Part shown: piece by piece, positions 15,905 to 24,675 of the stretch | Layout: every line of letters begins with the position of its first letter | How positions within the stretch are numbered: position 1 is the first letter of the stretch | DNA from: Duganella sp. sic0402 | Lineage (GTDB): Bacteria > Pseudomonadota > Gammaproteobacteria > Burkholderiales > Burkholderiaceae_D | NCBI RefSeq assembly: GCF_019219065.1 | Contig: NZ_JAHUWK010000009.1 | Coordinates: 186,001-250,000, forward strand | Reading direction: 5' to 3' | DNA: 64,000 bases | Position numbers and translations under genes: made by a program | Notes under the pieces: generated by a model | Seen by the model: the letters and a program-made list of their open reading frames with translations, nothing else | Database searches by the model: none | Told to the model about the DNA's origin: nothing

Positions 15905-17545
15905 ATGCGCAACAATCAACCAGTCACCAATCGCGAAGTGGAAGTCCAGGACGACCAGGCGATCGTGTCGAAGACTGACCTGAACGGCAACATCACCTAT
16001 GTGAACCCGTACTTCACCCAGGTCAGCGGCTTCAGCGAAGAAGAACTGCTGGGCGCCCCGCAAAACATCGTCCGCCATCCGGACATGCCAGCCGAAGCCT
16101 TTGCCGACCTGTGGACCTCGATCAAGGGCGGCACGCCATGGACCGGCATCGTCAAGAACCGCTGCAAGAACGGCGATTTCTACTGGGTGCGCGCCAACAT
16201 CACGCCGATCCGCGAACACGGCCAGACCATCGGCTATATGTCGGTGCGGGTCAAGGCTGACCGCCACCAGATCGCCAAAGCCGAACAGGTATACCGCACC
16301 ATCCGCACCGAAAGCAACCACGGCATCCGCATCAAGAACGGCCAGGTAATCGAGCCGGGCGTCGGCACGCTGCTGTCGCGCCTGAGCCATACCTCGCTGG
16401 GCTTCCGCATCTGGGCCGCCACCAGCCTGGTCAACGTGCTGCAGGTGATCGTCTGCGCCGCCGCGCTGCTGAACGGCACCAGCGCCAACAACTACGGCAT
16501 CTTCGCCGCCACCTTCCTGGGCCTGATCATCAACGTGTTCCTGTGGTACACGCTGCGCGTCTCGGTGCTGCAACCGCTGGACCGCGCGCTGCATGGGGCC
16601 CGCGCGATCGCCGCCGGCGACCTGTCCGGCAAATTTGAAACCGAAGCCACCGACGAAGTCGGCCAGCTGCTGCGCGCGCTGGAACAAATGAACAGCAACC
16701 TGATCGCCACCATCCGCGACGTGCGCGTCAACGTGGAAACCATGGCCGTGGCCACCCGCCAGATCGCCGCCGGCAACGCCGACCTGTCCGGCCGCACCGA
16801 AGCACAGGCGGCCAGCCTGGAAGAAACCGCGTCCAGCGTCGAACAGTTCTCGTCCACCGTCAAGCAGAACGCCGACAACTCCGAGCAAGCCAACAAGCTG
16901 GCGCAGAACGCCTCCGACGTGGCGGTGCAGGGCGGCGAGATCGTCGCCGACGTGATCGCCACCATGGACGAGATCAACAACTCCTCGCGCAAGATCGTCG
17001 ACATCATCGGCCTGATCGAAGGCATCGCCTTCCAGACCAACATCCTGGCGCTGAACGCCGCCGTGGAAGCGGCGCGCGCCGGTGAACAGGGCCGCGGCTT
17101 CGCGGTGGTGGCCGGCGAGGTGCGCAACCTGGCGCAACGCAGCGCCACCGCCGCCAAGGACATCAAGAACCTGATCGACGTTTCGGTCGGCAAGGTCAGC
17201 GCCGGCATGGTGCAGGTCGATCGCGCCGGCGCCACCATGAAGGAAGTGGTGGCCTCGGTGCAGCAGGTGACCGCCATCATGCGCGAAATCTCGGTGGCCT
17301 CGCATGAGCAAAGCATCGGCGTTGACCAGGTCAACTCGGCCATCGCCCATATGGACCAGGTGACGCAGCAGAACGCGCAGCTGGTCGAAGAAGCAGCAGC
17401 AGCAACCGCCAGCCTGGCGCTGGAAGCAGGCGGCCTGACGCAAGCAGTCAGCCTGTTTAAATTTGGCCCGGCCCGCAGCTCGCGCGCATCCCGCGCGGCC
17501 GCGTCCCAGCAGTCTTCAACCTCAGTGAAACGCCTCGCAGCATAA
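15905..17545 (+). CDS. PAS-containing methyl-accepting chemotaxis protein, Aer-like
   Basis: 546 residues. An N-terminal PAS domain (about 10-125) has the Aer hallmark TDLNGNITYVNPYFTQVSGF and RHPDMP; Aer binds FAD here and senses redox state. Two hydrophobic helices (about 160-215, no large periplasmic domain) are followed by HAMP and the signalling hairpin with the conserved tip IIGLIEGIAFQTNILALNAA and AGEQGRGFAVVAGEVR. It stops 2 bases before hemN, so both form an operon behind the FNR site. FAD binding is inferred from the family. Confidence 0.92.
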   Translation: MRNNQPVTNREVEVQDDQAIVSKTDLNGNITYVNPYFTQVSGFSEEELLGAPQNIVRHPDMPAEAFADLWTSIKGGTPWTGIVKNRCKNGDFYWVRANITPIREHGQTIGYMSVRVKADRHQIAKAEQVYRTIRTESNHGIRIKNGQVIEPGVGTLLSRLSHTSLGFRIWAATSLVNVLQVIVCAAALLNGTSANNYGIFAATFLGLIINVFLWYTLRVSVLQPLDRALHGARAIAAGDLSGKFETEATDEVGQLLRALEQMNSNLIATIRDVRVNVETMAVATRQIAAGNADLSGRTEAQAASLEETASSVEQFSSTVKQNADNSEQANKLAQNASDVAVQGGEIVADVIATMDEINNSSRKIVDIIGLIEGIAFQTNILALNAAVEAARAGEQGRGFAVVAGEVRNLAQRSATAAKDIKNLIDVSVGKVSAGMVQVDRAGATMKEVVASVQQVTAIMREISVASHEQSIGVDQVNSAIAHMDQVTQQNAQLVEEAAAATASLALEAGGLTQAVSLFKFGPARSSRASRAAASQQSSTSVKRLAA

Positions 17546-17547
17546 CT

Positions 17548-18960
17548 ATGATTACGCCTTTCCCACCCGTTGAATTCGACGCCGAGATCATCGGCAAGCT
17601 CAGTCAATCGGGACCACGCTACACCTCGTATCCGACTGCGGACCGCTTCCAGAACGACTTTGGCTACGGCCAGTTCCTGGAAGCGGTGGCCGGCCTGCGC
17701 ATGCGCCGCAGCCGCCGGCCCTTGTCGCTGTACATCCATATACCGTTCTGCGACACGGTCTGCTACTACTGCGGCTGCAACAAGATCGTCACCAAGGATC
17801 ACAGCAAGGCGGCCGTCTACCTCGGCTACCTGAAGCAGGAAATCGATATGCAGGGGCGTTTGTTCGACGGCATGGGACAGATCGAGCAGCTGCACTTTGG
17901 CGGCGGCACGCCGACCTACCTGAGCGACAAGCAGATGGGCGATCTGATGGCCCACCTGCACGCCAACTTCGATTTCGCCGACGACGCGCATGGCGAGTAT
18001 TCGATCGAGATCGATCCGCGCACGGTCAGCGTGGAGCGCGTACACAGCTTGCGCAAGCAGGGCTTCAACCGCATCAGCCTGGGCGTGCAGGACTTCGATC
18101 CGGACGTGCAGAAGGCGGTCAACCGCATCCAGCCGGAAGCCGAAACCCGCGCCGTGATGGACGCCGCGCGCAGCGCCGGCTACCGCTCGATCAGCATCGA
18201 CCTGATTTACGGCCTGCCCAAGCAGACCATCGAGAGCATGACGCGCACGCTGGACAAGGTGATCGACGCTTCGCCGGACCGCATCGCGCTGTACAACTAT
18301 GCGCACCTCCCTCACATCTTCAAGCCGCAGCGCCGCATCGCCGACGCCGACATGCCGTCGCCGGCGGTCAAGCTGGAGCTGCTGGCGATGAGCATCAAGC
18401 GTTTGTGCGACGCCGGCTACATCTACATCGGCATGGACCATTTCGCCAAGCCGGACGACGAGCTGGCGGTGGCGCAGCGCCAGGGCCGCTTGCAGCGCAA
18501 CTTCCAGGGCTATTCGACGCGCGCGGAATCGGAGCTGATCTCCTGCGGCGTGTCGGCCATCAGCGCGGTGGGCGCGACCTACAGCCAGAACGAAAAGACA
18601 CTGGACGCGTATTACGAAAAGCTCGACGGCGGCGTGCTGCCGATCACGCGCGGCATCAAGCTGGATAACGATGACCTGCTGCGGCGTATCGTGATTTCCA
18701 AGCTGATGTGCAATTTCGAATTGTCGATGTCGTCGATCGAGCAAGGCTTTCCGATCAAGTTCCGCCAGTATTTTGAGGCGGAGCTGGGCAAGCTGAAAAT
18801 CTTTGAGGACGACGGCCTGCTGACCATTGATGATGAATGGATTTCGGTGACGCCGAAAGGCCGCCTGCTGATCCGCAATATCTGCATGGTGTTCGACCGC
18901 TATCTCGGCATGACCCACGATATCGCGCCGCAGCCGCTGCGCTACTCGAAGACGATCTGA
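17548..18960 (+). CDS. hemN: Oxygen-independent coproporphyrinogen III oxidase
   Basis: Radical-SAM enzyme making protoporphyrinogen IX without oxygen. It has 470 residues, usual for HemN. The cluster motif FCDTVCYYCGC carries Cys68, Cys72 and Cys75 plus the HemN-specific Cys77. SAM-binding GGGTPTYL and the C-terminal VTPKGRLLIRNICMVFD are typical. It is 2 bases downstream of the Aer-like gene under the same FNR site, and supplies heme for the cbb3 oxidase when oxygen is low. Confidence 0.97.
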   Translation: MITPFPPVEFDAEIIGKLSQSGPRYTSYPTADRFQNDFGYGQFLEAVAGLRMRRSRRPLSLYIHIPFCDTVCYYCGCNKIVTKDHSKAAVYLGYLKQEIDMQGRLFDGMGQIEQLHFGGGTPTYLSDKQMGDLMAHLHANFDFADDAHGEYSIEIDPRTVSVERVHSLRKQGFNRISLGVQDFDPDVQKAVNRIQPEAETRAVMDAARSAGYRSISIDLIYGLPKQTIESMTRTLDKVIDASPDRIALYNYAHLPHIFKPQRRIADADMPSPAVKLELLAMSIKRLCDAGYIYIGMDHFAKPDDELAVAQRQGRLQRNFQGYSTRAESELISCGVSAISAVGATYSQNEKTLDAYYEKLDGGVLPITRGIKLDNDDLLRRIVISKLMCNFELSMSSIEQGFPIKFRQYFEAELGKLKIFEDDGLLTIDDEWISVTPKGRLLIRNICMVFDRYLGMTHDIAPQPLRYSKTI

Positions 18961-18967
18961 GGATGCG

Positions 18968-19741
18968 ATGAACGCCGCACAACTACTGCCAGTGTTTGTG
19001 GTCGGCCTGGCCGGCAGCATCCACTGCGCCGGCATGTGCGGCGGGATTGTGACGGCGATGTCGACCGCTGCGCGCCCGCGTCCCGAGCCGCCGCGTGCGG
19101 TCATTCCCATCGCTGCGGCGCGCACGCAAGCCAGCGCGCTGCCACACGTGCTGGCGTATAACGCCGGCCGCATCTCTAGCTACATGATGGCCGGCGCTTT
19201 GGCTGGCGGCCTGGCTGGCGGCGCCCGCAATATGGCCACCGTGGCTGGCGTGCAAATCGGCTTCTACTGGCTGGCCAACCTGATGCTGGTCGCCCTCGGC
19301 CTGTACCTGATGAACGCCTGGCGCGGCCTGGCCGTGCTGGAGCAGGGCGGCCGCGTGCTATGGCAACGCGCCCAGCCCGTCATCGGCCCCGCCATGAAAA
19401 ACCTGATGCCAGCCGACACCGCCCCCAAATCCTTCGCCCTCGGCGCGCTGTGGGGCTGGCTCCCTTGCGGCATGGTCTACAGCGCGCTGACCACCGCCAT
19501 GCTGAGCAGCTCGGCCGCCAGCGGCGCCGCCGTGATGCTGGCCTTCGGCCTGGGCACACTGCCGATGCTGACCAGCCTTGGCCTGCTGGGCGCGCGCATG
19601 CAGCAGGCCATGCAGCGCCGCTCCGTGCGCATCGTCTGCGGCCTGCTGGTGCTGGCGTTCGGCGTGATCGGGCTTGCCCGCGCAGCGGGTGGCGTCACGC
19701 CCGAATGGATGGACATGCTATGCCTCACACCAAACCACTGA
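18968..19741 (+). CDS. TauE/SafE-like (DsbD_2-type) membrane protein of the cco cluster
   Basis: 257 residues, about six helices. The N-terminal GLAGSIHCAGMCGGIV contains a paired-Cys motif seen in proteins placed next to ccoI in many proteobacteria; these are annotated as sulfite exporters but a metal or thiol-redox role in oxidase assembly is more likely. It follows hemN by 7 bases and overlaps ccoI by 22 bases, so it is in the same transcript. Confidence 0.8.
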   Translation: MNAAQLLPVFVVGLAGSIHCAGMCGGIVTAMSTAARPRPEPPRAVIPIAAARTQASALPHVLAYNAGRISSYMMAGALAGGLAGGARNMATVAGVQIGFYWLANLMLVALGLYLMNAWRGLAVLEQGGRVLWQRAQPVIGPAMKNLMPADTAPKSFALGALWGWLPCGMVYSALTTAMLSSSAASGAAVMLAFGLGTLPMLTSLGLLGARMQQAMQRRSVRIVCGLLVLAFGVIGLARAAGGVTPEWMDMLCLTPNH

Positions 19742-22194
19742 ACCACGCCGACAACGTCGCGCAAGCCGCGCCGTGCTACCACTGCGGCCAGCCGCTGCCG
19801 GCCGTGGTCGACCACGCCGCGTGGACCGTCAACATCGCGGGCGCCGCGCACACCATGTGCTGCCCCGGCTGTGCGGCCGTCGCGCAAACCATCGTCGATC
19901 TGGGCCAGGAAAGCTATTACCGCGACCGCACCGCCTACGCCGCCAGTGCCGAAGGCGCGCAGCAGCTGCCGCCGGAACTGCAACTGTACGACAACGCCGA
20001 TCCACGTTTCGCGCTCGACGAAGACAGCCGCGAATCCACCTTCACGGTGGAAGGCATCCGCTGCGCCGCCTGCGTATGGCTGATCGAACAGCGGCTGGCG
20101 CGCCTGCCCGGTGTCGACAGCGCCCAGTTGAACGTCGCCACCGAACGGCTGTACGTGCGCTGGCAAAAAGACCGCTGCCAGCCCGGCGACATTCTCGGCG
20201 CGCTGCACACCATTGGCTACACCGCCTATCCCTACGATACCGACCGCCACGCCGAGCAGCAGCACCGCGCCGCGAAAACCCTGGGCCGCCAGCTGTTTGT
20301 CGCCGGGCTGTCGATGATGCAGGTGATGATGTATGTCGCCCCATCTTATATGTCCGCCGGCGACGGCACGCTGGACGGCGACATGGCCTCGCTGCTGCGC
20401 TGGGCCAGCCTGCTGCTGACACTGCCGGCGATTCTGTATTCGGCACTGCCATTCTGGCGCGGCGCCTGGGCCGGCCTGCGCGCGCGCACGCTGGGCATGG
20501 ACGTGCCGGTGGCGCTGGGCATCGCCGCCGCCTTCGGCGCCAGCGTGATCGCCACCTTCACCGGCAAGGGCGAAGTGTGGTTCGACTCGGTGACCATGTT
20601 CATCTTCCTGCTGCTGTGCAGCCGCTACCTGGAGCTGCGCGCGCGCCGCAAAGCCGGGGCCGCGCTGGAACGCTTGCAGCACGCGCTGCCGGCATCGGCT
20701 TCGCTGCTGGAAAACTATCCAGCCAGCCGCGCCGCCACCGTGGTGCGCGCAGCGGCGCTGGCTGTGGATAACATCATCGTTATCAAGCCCGGCGAAGCGG
20801 TGGCCGCCGACAGCGTCATCATCGAAGGCCGCACCTCGCTCGACCTGTCGCTGCTGAGCGGCGAAAGCGCGCCGGTGCCGAGGAATGTCGGCGACGCCGT
20901 CCAGGGCGGCGCCATCAACGCCGGCAGCGTGATCCTGGCGCGCGTCACCCGCAAGGCACAAGACAGCACCTTGTCCGACCTGATCAAACTGATCAACCGC
21001 GCCGGCGGCGAAAAGCCGCGCATCTCGCTGTGGGCCGACCGCGTGGCCGCTTGCTTTGTCGCCGGACTGCTGGTGTTTGCATTGTCGGCCTTCTGCTTCT
21101 GGTTCTGGCTGGATGGGAACGCGGCGCGCGCCTGGCCGATCGCGATTGCTGTGCTGGTGGTGTCTTGCCCATGCGCGCTGTCGCTGGCGACGCCCACCGC
21201 GCTGGCCGCCGCCACCGACCAGCTGCTGCGCCAGGGCGTGCTGGTGACCGGCCCGCAAACATTGGAAACCCTGCACCGCACCACCCACATCGTGCTGGAT
21301 AAAACCGGCACGCTGACCTGGGGCCGGCCAGTGCTGCAAGGCATACAGCAGCTCGGTGCGATGCGCACCGATTTCTGCCTGCAGGTGGCGGCCGCGCTGG
21401 AAGCCGGGAGTGCCCACCCGCTGGCGCGCGCCATCGTCAACGCCGCCAATGACGCGGGGCGCGAACAATGGAACGCCACCGCGCTGAGTGAAACCGCCGG
21501 CTGCGGTCTGGAAGGGGCGGTGCATAACCGCCGCTACCGCCTGGGCAGTGCGCAGTTTGTCGCCGGTATCGCCGGACTGGCGCCGGCACGCGAAGTGAGC
21601 GATGGCGTAACCCCGGTCTACCTCGGCGTGGAAGGCCAGTGGCTGGCCTGCTTCCAGCTGCACGACGGCCTGCGCCCGGATGCACAGGACACGGTCGATT
21701 ATTTCCGCAAGGCCGGCAAGACCGTGGTGCTGGTCAGCGGCGACGACGATGTGCTGGCACGCCGCGTGGGCGACCAGCTTGGCATCGAAACCACCGTCGG
21801 CGGCTATCTGCCGGCCGACAAGCTGAATTTCGTCCAGCAATTGCAGCGCCGTGGCTGCGTGGTGGCGATGATCGGCGACGGCATCAACGACGCCGCCGTG
21901 CTGGGTGCGGCCGATGTCTCGTTCGCCATGGGCGGCGGCGCCGCGCTGGCGCAGGCCCATGCCGACGCGGTGCTGCTCAACGGCCGCCTGGGCGCGGTGG
22001 CGGACAGCGCGCGCACCGCCGAACGCGGCATGCGCATCATCCGCCAGAATCTGGGCTGGGCGATGCTGTACAACGTGACAGCGATTCCGGCAGCCGCGAT
22101 CGGCCTGCTTAATCCATGGTTGTCCGGCATCGGCATGGCAGCCAGTTCTGCGGTGGTGGTGCTGAACGCACTGCGGCTGCGCAGGAAACCTTGA
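19720..22194 (+). CDS. ccoI: Copper-translocating P-type ATPase for cbb3 oxidase assembly
   Basis: 824 residues from the ATG at 19720 (MPHTKPLNHADN); the longer open frame runs inside the previous gene. Order: N-terminal Cys-rich metal site (CYHCGQPL ... MCCPGC), heavy-metal domain with GIRCAACVW (Cys115, Cys118), eight predicted helices, the transport motif Cys483-Pro-Cys485, the phosphorylation site DKTGTLTWG (Asp527) and the hinge GDGINDAAVLGAADVS. It delivers copper to the CcoN centre. The stop overlaps the ccoS ATG. Confidence 0.95.
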   Translation: MPHTKPLNHADNVAQAAPCYHCGQPLPAVVDHAAWTVNIAGAAHTMCCPGCAAVAQTIVDLGQESYYRDRTAYAASAEGAQQLPPELQLYDNADPRFALDEDSRESTFTVEGIRCAACVWLIEQRLARLPGVDSAQLNVATERLYVRWQKDRCQPGDILGALHTIGYTAYPYDTDRHAEQQHRAAKTLGRQLFVAGLSMMQVMMYVAPSYMSAGDGTLDGDMASLLRWASLLLTLPAILYSALPFWRGAWAGLRARTLGMDVPVALGIAAAFGASVIATFTGKGEVWFDSVTMFIFLLLCSRYLELRARRKAGAALERLQHALPASASLLENYPASRAATVVRAAALAVDNIIVIKPGEAVAADSVIIEGRTSLDLSLLSGESAPVPRNVGDAVQGGAINAGSVILARVTRKAQDSTLSDLIKLINRAGGEKPRISLWADRVAACFVAGLLVFALSAFCFWFWLDGNAARAWPIAIAVLVVSCPCALSLATPTALAAATDQLLRQGVLVTGPQTLETLHRTTHIVLDKTGTLTWGRPVLQGIQQLGAMRTDFCLQVAAALEAGSAHPLARAIVNAANDAGREQWNATALSETAGCGLEGAVHNRRYRLGSAQFVAGIAGLAPAREVSDGVTPVYLGVEGQWLACFQLHDGLRPDAQDTVDYFRKAGKTVVLVSGDDDVLARRVGDQLGIETTVGGYLPADKLNFVQQLQRRGCVVAMIGDGINDAAVLGAADVSFAMGGGAALAQAHADAVLLNGRLGAVADSARTAERGMRIIRQNLGWAMLYNVTAIPAAAIGLLNPWLSGIGMAASSAVVVLNALRLRRKP

Positions 22195-22355
22195 TGGAAG
22201 CCCTGTATCTGCTCATTCCGCTCAGCGTCGGGCTGGTGTTTGCCGCGCTGTGGCTGTTCTTCCGCGCCTCCGACGCCGGCCAGTTCGACGACCTGGTCGG
22301 CCCGGCGCTGCGCATTCTGCAAGACGACGACCGTCCGCCGCCACCGGCAAACTAA
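22194..22355 (+). CDS. ccoS: cbb3 oxidase maturation protein CcoS
   Basis: A 53-residue protein: MEALYLLIPLSVGLVFAALW, one membrane helix, then FRASDAGQFDDLVGPALRIL, the typical CcoS tail. The ATG overlaps the ccoI stop (ATGA). CcoS is needed for heme and copper insertion into CcoN. Confidence 0.92.
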   Translation: MEALYLLIPLSVGLVFAALWLFFRASDAGQFDDLVGPALRILQDDDRPPPPAN

Positions 22356-22375
22356 GCGCCGTCATTCGGCAGATT

Positions 22376-22389
22376 TTGACTTATATCAA
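22376..22389. promoter_or_regulatory. FNR-like site 1 upstream of ccoN
   Basis: TTGACTTATATCAA fits TTGAT-N4-ATCAA with one mismatch. It lies 67 bases before the ccoN start, a position compatible with class II activation. Confidence 0.75.
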
Positions 22390-22417
22390 GGATTTTTAAG
22401 CTTCTCCTAAGTAACCT

Positions 22418-22431
22418 TTGACGTACATCAT
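22418..22431. promoter_or_regulatory. FNR-like site 2 close to the ccoN start
   Basis: TTGACGTACATCAT fits the FNR consensus with one mismatch in each half. Its centre is 42 bases from that of site 1, four helical turns. It lies only 24 bases before the start codon and overlaps where transcription from site 1 would begin, so it might repress or fine-tune. Confidence 0.5.
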
Positions 22432-22455
22432 CAAAGTGTTCTGGGGAGAACAAAA

Positions 22456-23877
22456 TTGGATCAACACTACAACTACAAGGTCGTTAAGCAGTTCACGATT
22501 GCGACCGTAGTCTGGGGCGTCATCGGCATGCTGGTCGGCGTCATCATTGCTGCTCAGCTAGCCTGGCCGGCGCTTAATCTGGACATTCCATGGCTGACTT
22601 ATGGCCGTTTGCGTCCTCTACATACCAACGCGGTGATTTTTGCGTTCGGTATCTGCGGTTTGTTTGCAACTTCTTACTACGTTGTGCAACGCACCTGCCA
22701 GGTGCGGCTGTTTTCCGACAAGCTGGCCGCCTTCACCTTCTGGGGCTGGCAAGCAGTGATACTGAGTGCTGTCATCACGCTGCCGATGGGCTTCACCCGC
22801 GGCAAGGAGTATGCCGAGCTGGAATGGCCAATCGCCATCCTGATCGCGCTGGTGTGGGTGTCCTACGCGGTGGTGTTCTTCGGCACGCTGATCAAGCGCA
22901 AGGTCAAGCACATCTACGTGGCTAACTGGTTCTTCGGCGCCTACATCATCGCCGTCACCATCCTGCACGTGGTGCAGGGCATGTCGATGCCGGCTTCGCT
23001 GTTCAAATCCTACTCGTTCTACTCGGGCGTACAGGATGCGATGATCCAGTGGTGGTATGGCCACAATGCGGTGGGCTTCATCCTGACCGCCGGCTACCTG
23101 GGCATGGTCTACTACTTCATTCCTAAGCAGGCCGAACGTCCGGTGTACTCGTATCGCCTGTCGATCGTGCACTTCTGGGCGCTGATCTTCACCTATATGT
23201 GGGCCGGTCCGCACCATCTGCACTACACCGCACTGCCAGACTGGACGCAATCGGTCGGCATGGTGTTCTCGCTGGTGCTGCTGGCGCCAAGCTGGGGCGG
23301 CATGATCAACGGCATGATGACCCTGTCGGGCGCATGGCACAAGCTGCGCACCGACCCGATCCTGAAATTCATGATCGTTTCGCTGTCGTTCTACGGCATC
23401 GCCACCTTCGAAGGTCCGATGATGTCGATCAAAACCATCAACTCGCTGTCGCACTACACCGACTGGACCGTGGCACACGTTCACGGCGGCGCACTGGGCT
23501 GGGTGGGCTTCATCACCATGGGTTCGATCTACTACATCATCCCGCGCCTGGCTGGCCAGCAAAAAATGCATTCGACCAAGCTGATCGACCTGCACTTCTG
23601 GGTCGCCACCATCGGCGTGGTGCTGTACATAGCCGCGATGTGGATAGCCGGCGTGATGCAGGGCCTGATGTGGCGCGCAGTGAATCCGGACGGCACGCTG
23701 ACCTTCACCTTCGCGGAAAGCGTCAAAGCCACCTATCCGTACTACGTGGTACGGGTCGCCGGCGGCGCGCTGTACCTGACCGGCATGTGCGTAATGGCTT
23801 ACAACACCTGGATGACCTTGCGTAACACCAAGACCGCGGTAGCGCCTATCCCGGCTGTCAACCCGGCCCACGCCTGA
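22456..23877 (+). CDS. ccoN: Cytochrome c oxidase cbb3-type, subunit I
   Basis: Catalytic heme-copper subunit, 473 residues, about 12 helices, inner membrane. Likely copper ligands are His203 in WWYGHNAVGF and His253-His254 in GPHHLHYTALP; heme ligands His341 and His343 are in AHVHGGALGW; a low-spin heme His is in LRPLHTNAVIFAF. The start codon is TTG, with ggggagaa upstream; no ATG fits the conserved N-terminus. It heads ccoNOQP behind two FNR-like sites. Confidence 0.97.
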   Translation: MDQHYNYKVVKQFTIATVVWGVIGMLVGVIIAAQLAWPALNLDIPWLTYGRLRPLHTNAVIFAFGICGLFATSYYVVQRTCQVRLFSDKLAAFTFWGWQAVILSAVITLPMGFTRGKEYAELEWPIAILIALVWVSYAVVFFGTLIKRKVKHIYVANWFFGAYIIAVTILHVVQGMSMPASLFKSYSFYSGVQDAMIQWWYGHNAVGFILTAGYLGMVYYFIPKQAERPVYSYRLSIVHFWALIFTYMWAGPHHLHYTALPDWTQSVGMVFSLVLLAPSWGGMINGMMTLSGAWHKLRTDPILKFMIVSLSFYGIATFEGPMMSIKTINSLSHYTDWTVAHVHGGALGWVGFITMGSIYYIIPRLAGQQKMHSTKLIDLHFWVATIGVVLYIAAMWIAGVMQGLMWRAVNPDGTLTFTFAESVKATYPYYVVRVAGGALYLTGMCVMAYNTWMTLRNTKTAVAPIPAVNPAHA

Positions 23878-23891
23878 AATCGGAGCACAGT

Positions 23892-24506
23892 ATGAAATTT
23901 TCACATGAATGGATCGAGAAAAATCCCTGGCTGCTGATCGCGCTGGTGACGCTGGTGGTCAGCGTCGGCGGCGCCGTCGAGATCGTGCCGCTGTTCTTCC
24001 AGAAGTCGACCACGGAACCGGTGGCGGGCCTGAAGCCTTACTCGCCGCTGCGCCTGACCGGCCGCGACATCTACATCCGTGAGGGCTGCTACAACTGCCA
24101 CTCGCAGATGGTGCGTCCGCTGCGCGCCGAGACCGAGCGCTATGGCCACTACTCGGTGGCCGGCGAGTTCGTCTACGACCACCCGTTCCAGTGGGGTTCC
24201 AAGCGTACCGGTCCCGACCTGGCGCGCGTGGGCGGCCGCTACTCCGACGAATGGCACCGCACCCACCTGAACAATCCGCGTGACGTGGTGCCGGAATCGA
24301 ATATGCCGAACTACCCGTGGCTGGCCAAGACCGCGCTGGTCCCGGCAGAGGTACAGCCGAAGATGCGCGCGCTGCGCCGCATCGGCGTGCCGTACACCGA
24401 CGCCGAGATCGCCGCCGCACCGGAAGAGCTCAAGGACAAGACTGAAGAAGACGCCCTGATCGCCTACCTGCAAGGCATGGGCACCCTGATCAAAACGAGG
24501 AACTAG
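23892..24506 (+). CDS. ccoO: Cytochrome c oxidase cbb3-type, subunit II
   Basis: Membrane-anchored mono-heme cytochrome c, 204 residues. One N-terminal helix (LIALVTLVVSVGGAVEIVPLFF) anchors a periplasmic domain with the heme motif CYNCH (Cys66, Cys69, His70). It passes electrons from CcoP to CcoN. The ATG follows ccoN by 14 bases and the stop is one base before the ccoQ ATG. Confidence 0.96.
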   Translation: MKFSHEWIEKNPWLLIALVTLVVSVGGAVEIVPLFFQKSTTEPVAGLKPYSPLRLTGRDIYIREGCYNCHSQMVRPLRAETERYGHYSVAGEFVYDHPFQWGSKRTGPDLARVGGRYSDEWHRTHLNNPRDVVPESNMPNYPWLAKTALVPAEVQPKMRALRRIGVPYTDAEIAAAPEELKDKTEEDALIAYLQGMGTLIKTRN

Positions 24507-24507
24507 C

Positions 24508-24675
24508 ATGGTTATCGATACCCTGTTTGACAACGCCAGCAGTGTGATGACGGTGGTTTCGTTCATCACTTTCGCCGGCATCCTGTGGTGGGCCTACGGC
24601 CACCACAAGGAAGCCGACTTCGCCACGGCAGCCGAGCTGCCGTTCGCCGACGACGAGGAGATCCACCATGGCTGA
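24508..24675 (+). CDS. ccoQ: Cytochrome c oxidase cbb3-type, subunit IV
   Basis: A 55-residue protein: MVIDTLFDNASSVMTVVSFI, one membrane helix through FAGILWWAYGHHK, then an acidic tail (ELPFADDEEIHHG). Family members stabilise the oxidase. It starts one base after the ccoO stop and overlaps ccoP by 8 bases. It is short but position and WWAYG motif make it clear. Confidence 0.92.
   Translation: MVIDTLFDNASSVMTVVSFITFAGILWWAYGHHKEADFATAAELPFADDEEIHHG

Noticed and set aside
16492..19173. Very long open frame on the minus strand (893 codons) opposite the chemoreceptor and hemN genes
   Set aside because: It is antisense to two well-supported genes, is rich in Arg, Ala and His as GC-rich shadow frames are, and has no family pattern.
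19477..21960. Long minus-strand open frame (827 codons) opposite ccoI
   Set aside because: Composition of a shadow frame; the plus strand codes a complete ccoI with all motifs.
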